Source: an uncultured Pseudomonadales bacterium
GTDB taxonomy: Bacteria > Pseudomonadota > Gammaproteobacteria > Pseudomonadales > Cellvibrionaceae
NCBI GenBank assembly: GCA_947488935.1
Contig: CANLBN010000001.1
Location: 248,001-312,000 of the forward strand
Length of the DNA stretch: 64,000 bases
Direction: 5' to 3'
Translations under genes and position numbers: made by a program
The notes under the pieces: generated by a model
Told to the model about the DNA's origin: nothing
The model's database searches: none
The model's input: only the letters and a program-made list of their open reading frames with translations
Shown: piece after piece, positions 60,364 through 64,000 of the stretch
Position numbering within the stretch: the stretch's first letter is position 1
Layout: each line of letters starts with the position of its first letter

Positions 60364-63300
60364 TTACCTTATAGATATACTTTTAACCGGATTTTTCGAC
60401 TGTAACAGGGTCCGCGGTAGCGAAAAGTTCTCAAAAAGCTGATTAATTAATGGGCTGTTGCTTTTTTCTGAACGAACGCGGTAGCGCATGCTGCCATTGC
60501 CCAGCGTCAGGGTTATATCAACCATGTTATCGCTCACACCATTGATGCGTGCTTTTTCCAATAGCCGGAACCATGACCAAGGGCCACGATAGCGAAAGGC
60601 TTTTCCGTTACCGCTGGTATCGATTATTGTCAGTTGAGTTTGTGCACTATCGCGCAGCGTATTTGGCCAAATCAAACGACTACTGTGCGTAGGGCCATGG
60701 TTATACGAGACTCGCTGGCCATCGATATCGATAACACTGCGCAGCTTGTTAGCCGATAGAGCCAATGGCTCTAAGCTAAAGTCAACGCTTAGGCCACCTC
60801 GGCTATCGAAAAAGCCGTTTTGGATTTGCCATGCAGCCTCGAGTTGCTCAAGCACATCAATACGCACTAGATAGCTTTCGTCATCTTGGGAGTAAAGTGC
60901 GTTAAGGTTGTCGTGCAAGAATAGTTTTAAGTATTCGTCATAAAACTGTTGTAGTTTTCCCTGCGGGCCAAACATAAGCTCGAAGTCTTCTAGTGATGTA
61001 TCGATAGGCGAGTTAGGGTTAAACGGGTATCGACTAGACAGGCGCTCTTGATAAAAGCTGTAGACTTCTTCGTCCCAACGCTTTTCCAACTCTTGTAGCG
61101 CTTTTACCAACATCACTTGCCAAGACTCTGAGGCCACTTTGGCAATATGTGCAGAGAGTGGCTCGGGTAGGCCGTCGGAAATACGCGTTAACACATAGAG
61201 AGGGTCGGTGCCGTCTAGCTCAAAGCGGCTGCGGGTTGCTTTAAGTGCAGCTTTACCTCGATCGGGCGCATTTTGAATCGCCGCCATGTAATCGTAAGCA
61301 TTACTCAGTGCAACGGTTAGCGTTTCGTAAAGCGAGCCATCATCGTCGGATGTTTGCTCTAATAAGCCCGTTAGGCGATTAAAATTACGTCGAATACCAT
61401 CGGCACCGCGCCAGTGCTCACTGGCTAGCAATGTTTTTTCTGCCTCGGTCAGTGCTACACCTTCTTCGACTTTTAAGTCAGGATAAATATCAACATTGTC
61501 CTTGAGCATACCCAACAAACACTGGATAGGTTCTGAGGAGCCACTGAGTATATCGAGGGTTTGCACGGCGTATTCAATGTCAGCAAATTCACGGATTTCC
61601 ATCTCTCGCAATGCGCGTTTCCAGTACTCAGTGTAATCACTGATGTATAGGGTGCGAATTTCTTTAGCCAGTTGCTTTTTATCTGCCTCGCTGTAGCTAC
61701 TGGTTTGCTTTTTACCAATAACCCACTCATCGACAATGGCCAAATCAAGAATATTTTCGCTGCGTTGAATAAAGTAGTTACGATAGGCTGGCGCTGTATA
61801 AAGTGCCGGCACCATAAAGGCTGATAGCGATTCCTTGGGTGAGTCGACATCGGTTATAAAGCTACCTGCGCTTTCGGGTGCATCGCTGGATTGCTGTAAT
61901 ATATATTCGATATCTTGCTCATTTTTATAGAGCACATCAAATTCGCTGCCGATAAATTGCCGTATATTAATATCGTTACGCAATTCAACTTGGGCATCTT
62001 GTTTAATGCTTTCATACAGTCTGTGCGCGGTTGACAGTTGGCGTAAGTCTTTTTGTGCATCGGTAACAATATCGTCGGCGTAGCGTAGTAAATATAAACG
62101 TGTGATTTGATCATCACTGACTTCTTCACGACTCGCCAAAGAGAAAAAGGCCGGGATATCAGCACTGACAAGATTCATCGCATAGTTTAAGTGAGCCATT
62201 AATTCTTTTTGCTCTGTCCCACTAATATTGTATTCGTCGTCTTGCCATTTGGTTTCCATCCAACTTTGTACTATTTGCTTGTGCCTTTCGTTGCTTTGTT
62301 TGTCGCCTTCGGTACGACTGCCTATATCCTGCATGATGCGATAAACTCGCAGCGCAGAGAGCTTTTCGTTACTTCCGTCTTCTGCATTGTTAATGCTCTC
62401 AAGCAGGCCCACAGCTAGCTGGGGCAAAAAGCGTGTTTGCAATAGGTTGAGATAGGTTTCTTCAACTTTAGGGCCAATAGCATGACCTTGATAAAGCCCC
62501 ATATCAGCAATGATCTGCGGCTTTTCACGATAGTTATCAAAGAGGGCAATGGCGTTATAAATTTGATTTAACGGCTTCAACATATCGTGCCCGGTGATAT
62601 CAACACGCCATTTTTGACCATTGCTGAGCCGCTGGCTCTCTGCACGCAGGGCTTCAAATTGCTGGCTTTCTTTTACCACGCCAGCAGCCGCATCGGTATT
62701 GACTATATAGTAGTGATGCCAACCGCCAATAACGAGCACGCCAATTAAGGTAGCTAGTACGCCATTAAATATTAGGGTGCGCTTTTTTTGCCGCATCATG
62801 CGGATGTTATCGCCCGCAAGACCTGCCTCGGGATAAATAACTTTTTGAAACAGTGATTGCGAAAAATAAGTCACCGAGCGTTTAATCGATTTAGCTGCTT
62901 CAATTCTTGCTGGCAATTCATAGGAGGCAGCAGCAGCCTGTACAAAAGTGTTGTGCGGAATACCCTGCTGGTACACCGAGGTAAAGTACACACCTCGCAC
63001 CAGTGCAGGCGTAGAGTATCTGTCTTGATCCAGTACTTCTTCAAAAAAATCGAGTAGGGTTTCTTTAACGCCTACCAATTGGCGGTTAAAGCTAAACAAT
63101 GCATTACGTGACTTTTGATCCGGGGCGCTGGCCAAGGCATCAAAGGTTTTTGAGGCAAGATTATCGACAAAGGCCTCGTATTGTAGTTGTAGTTCGTCGA
63201 GCCAAGCGGATGTATCACTTTTGTTATCCGCCGACAGTGCAAAGCCAAAGGGTTTTTCACGCTCCGCTGGAGGGAGCTGACCAAAGAAGTCTTCAAAGCC

Positions 63301-64000
63301 ATCGAGTAAATCAAATTTACTCATGACAACATAGACAGGTAGACGCGTCCCGAGATTTTCGATTAATTCTCGTAATCTGTTGCGCAGCAAGATTGCATAG
63401 CTTTTGCGATCACTGGGCTGCATATTCATAATGCTCACTAAATCGACAACTAAGACGATGCCATTCAGTGGACGGCGTGGACGACTTTTTTCAAGCCAGG
63501 CCACAAAGTCGTTCCAGACGCGATGCGGCAATTCACGAATTTGCTGGTCTTCTCCTTCAAAGTCCGCTTTAGGGTTACCACTAATTAACTCGCCATCGGG
63601 ATCGATTAAAACGGCTTCATCGCTAATCCACCAATCGATTTTATAGGGTAGGTTTTCGTACTTAGCACGCTTACTTTTGTTGTAATGGGTTTGTATATAG
63701 TTTTGCCCAGAGCGATTAATCAAACTCGTTTTGCCTGAGTTTTCTGCACCAATTACCATGTACCAAGGCAAGGTGTACACATAATTACGTTTGCCAATAT
63801 TTAGGCGTAGCTCTTGCAAAACCCGCTCATATTGATGACGCATGGCGAGAAGGATTGGCTTGATCGGATCGGCCTTTTCCTCTTCTTCTTTTTTCATCTC
63901 TTGCTGCAAGGCGCGATTACGGCGATACATGGCAATTACCGCAGCAATCGCCAAGACAACAAATAGCCCCATGGTAATCGACCAGCGCACGGTCAATGAC
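60364..64000 (-). CDS. tssM: TssM (IcmF-like) T6SS inner-membrane protein, 5' end outside window
   Basis: At least 1210 residues visible. TssM links the baseplate complex to TssJ and TssL in the inner membrane. One helix is seen near the window edge (SITMGLFVVLAIAAVIAMY). A cytoplasmic NTP-binding domain follows with Walker A GAENSGKTSL and the line VLIDPDGELIS, then a third helix near residue 412 (LIFNGVLATLIGVLVIGGWH) and a large periplasmic part ending in the TssJ-binding region. The first membrane helix of the family is missing, and a TTG at 63996 is probably internal, so the gene continues beyond 64000. Confidence 0.93.
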   Translation of the reverse strand, partial: SLTVRWSITMGLFVVLAIAAVIAMYRRNRALQQEMKKEEEEKADPIKPILLAMRHQYERVLQELRLNIGKRNYVYTLPWYMVIGAENSGKTSLINRSGQNYIQTHYNKSKRAKYENLPYKIDWWISDEAVLIDPDGELISGNPKADFEGEDQQIRELPHRVWNDFVAWLEKSRPRRPLNGIVLVVDLVSIMNMQPSDRKSYAILLRNRLRELIENLGTRLPVYVVMSKFDLLDGFEDFFGQLPPAEREKPFGFALSADNKSDTSAWLDELQLQYEAFVDNLASKTFDALASAPDQKSRNALFSFNRQLVGVKETLLDFFEEVLDQDRYSTPALVRGVYFTSVYQQGIPHNTFVQAAAASYELPARIEAAKSIKRSVTYFSQSLFQKVIYPEAGLAGDNIRMMRQKKRTLIFNGVLATLIGVLVIGGWHHYYIVNTDAAAGVVKESQQFEALRAESQRLSNGQKWRVDITGHDMLKPLNQIYNAIALFDNYREKPQIIADMGLYQGHAIGPKVEETYLNLLQTRFLPQLAVGLLESINNAEDGSNEKLSALRVYRIMQDIGSRTEGDKQSNERHKQIVQSWMETKWQDDEYNISGTEQKELMAHLNYAMNLVSADIPAFFSLASREEVSDDQITRLYLLRYADDIVTDAQKDLRQLSTAHRLYESIKQDAQVELRNDINIRQFIGSEFDVLYKNEQDIEYILQQSSDAPESAGSFITDVDSPKESLSAFMVPALYTAPAYRNYFIQRSENILDLAIVDEWVIGKKQTSSYSEADKKQLAKEIRTLYISDYTEYWKRALREMEIREFADIEYAVQTLDILSGSSEPIQCLLGMLKDNVDIYPDLKVEEGVALTEAEKTLLASEHWRGADGIRRNFNRLTGLLEQTSDDDGSLYETLTVALSNAYDYMAAIQNAPDRGKAALKATRSRFELDGTDPLYVLTRISDGLPEPLSAHIAKVASESWQVMLVKALQELEKRWDEEVYSFYQERLSSRYPFNPNSPIDTSLEDFELMFGPQGKLQQFYDEYLKLFLHDNLNALYSQDDESYLVRIDVLEQLEAAWQIQNGFFDSRGGLSVDFSLEPLALSANKLRSVIDIDGQRVSYNHGPTHSSRLIWPNTLRDSAQTQLTIIDTSGNGKAFRYRGPWSWFRLLEKARINGVSDNMVDITLTLGNGSMRYRVRSEKSNSPLINQLFENFSLPRTLLQSKNPVKSISIR

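Noticed and set aside
1..64000. tRNA or rRNA genes
   Set aside because: I noticed no tRNA cloverleaf or rRNA sequence; a tRNA scan would be needed to exclude one fully.

Overview
The window looks like chromosomal DNA of a marine-type gammaproteobacterium, with the Cellvibrionales/Teredinibacter-Saccharophagus neighbourhood as my best guess. The evidence is the ygfB-pepP-ubiH-ubiI order, hisBHA, purEK, a napEDABC operon with an FNR-type site, a YhaJ-like LysR gene beside DoxX, glutathionyl-hydroquinone reductase and pirin genes, a VIT/VWA protein with a GlyGly-CTERM-like tail, and a type VI secretion (T6SS) locus. The species assignment is inference.

Layout. 1-1460: carbonic anhydrase 3' end, a DJ-1/PfpI protein and a ribbon-helix-helix protein. 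1603-9530: a gene-cassette array, all genes on the + strand, separated by attC sites. 9629-25876: ordinary chromosome (MRJP/yellow-like protein, VIT-VWA protein, hisBHA, AsmA, purEK, CDGSH protein, diguanylate cyclase, pirin/GHR/DoxX with LysR). 25827-29295: a second, shorter cassette array. 29333-46156: ordinary chromosome (GST, glutamine amidotransferase, glycine-rich-domain protein, ion channel, nap operon, lipoproteins, ubiI-ubiH-pepP-ygfB, esterase). 46308-64000: the effector end of a T6SS locus on the - strand (TssM, Hcp, VgrG, amidase and immunity genes, DUF4123 adaptor, PAAR, phospholipase D effector and tandem Sel1-repeat immunity lipoproteins).

The most unusual feature is the pair of integron-type arrays about 24 kb apart. 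Neither has an integrase gene in view. Each is preceded by the same 254-bp element, and the copies are almost identical over their last 106 bp. Both copies end exactly at a GTTA core and then diverge completely, as expected if each is an attI-like insertion site. The arrays share attC families, so they were probably built by the same integrase, encoded elsewhere or lost. Cassette products include a HEPN-motif protein, an HTH/Clp-N pair, a tautomerase-like protein without Pro1, an FMN reductase-like protein, an EF-Tu-domain-2-like barrel, a GNAT acetyltransferase, a DUF1493-like protein, secreted or membrane proteins and a signal peptidase I. Two attC sites have collapsed to about 30 bp, which fuses neighbouring cassettes.

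The T6SS part has two effector modules. One is a Tle5-like phospholipase D delivered with PAAR and DUF4123 proteins. It is followed by three full Sel1-repeat immunity paralogues and a 33-codon relic of a fourth. The other lies behind VgrG and holds a possible membrane immunity gene overlapping the VgrG 3' end, a Tae4-type amidase that lacks its cysteine half, an intact Tai4-type immunity gene, and three small AT-rich membrane-protein genes.
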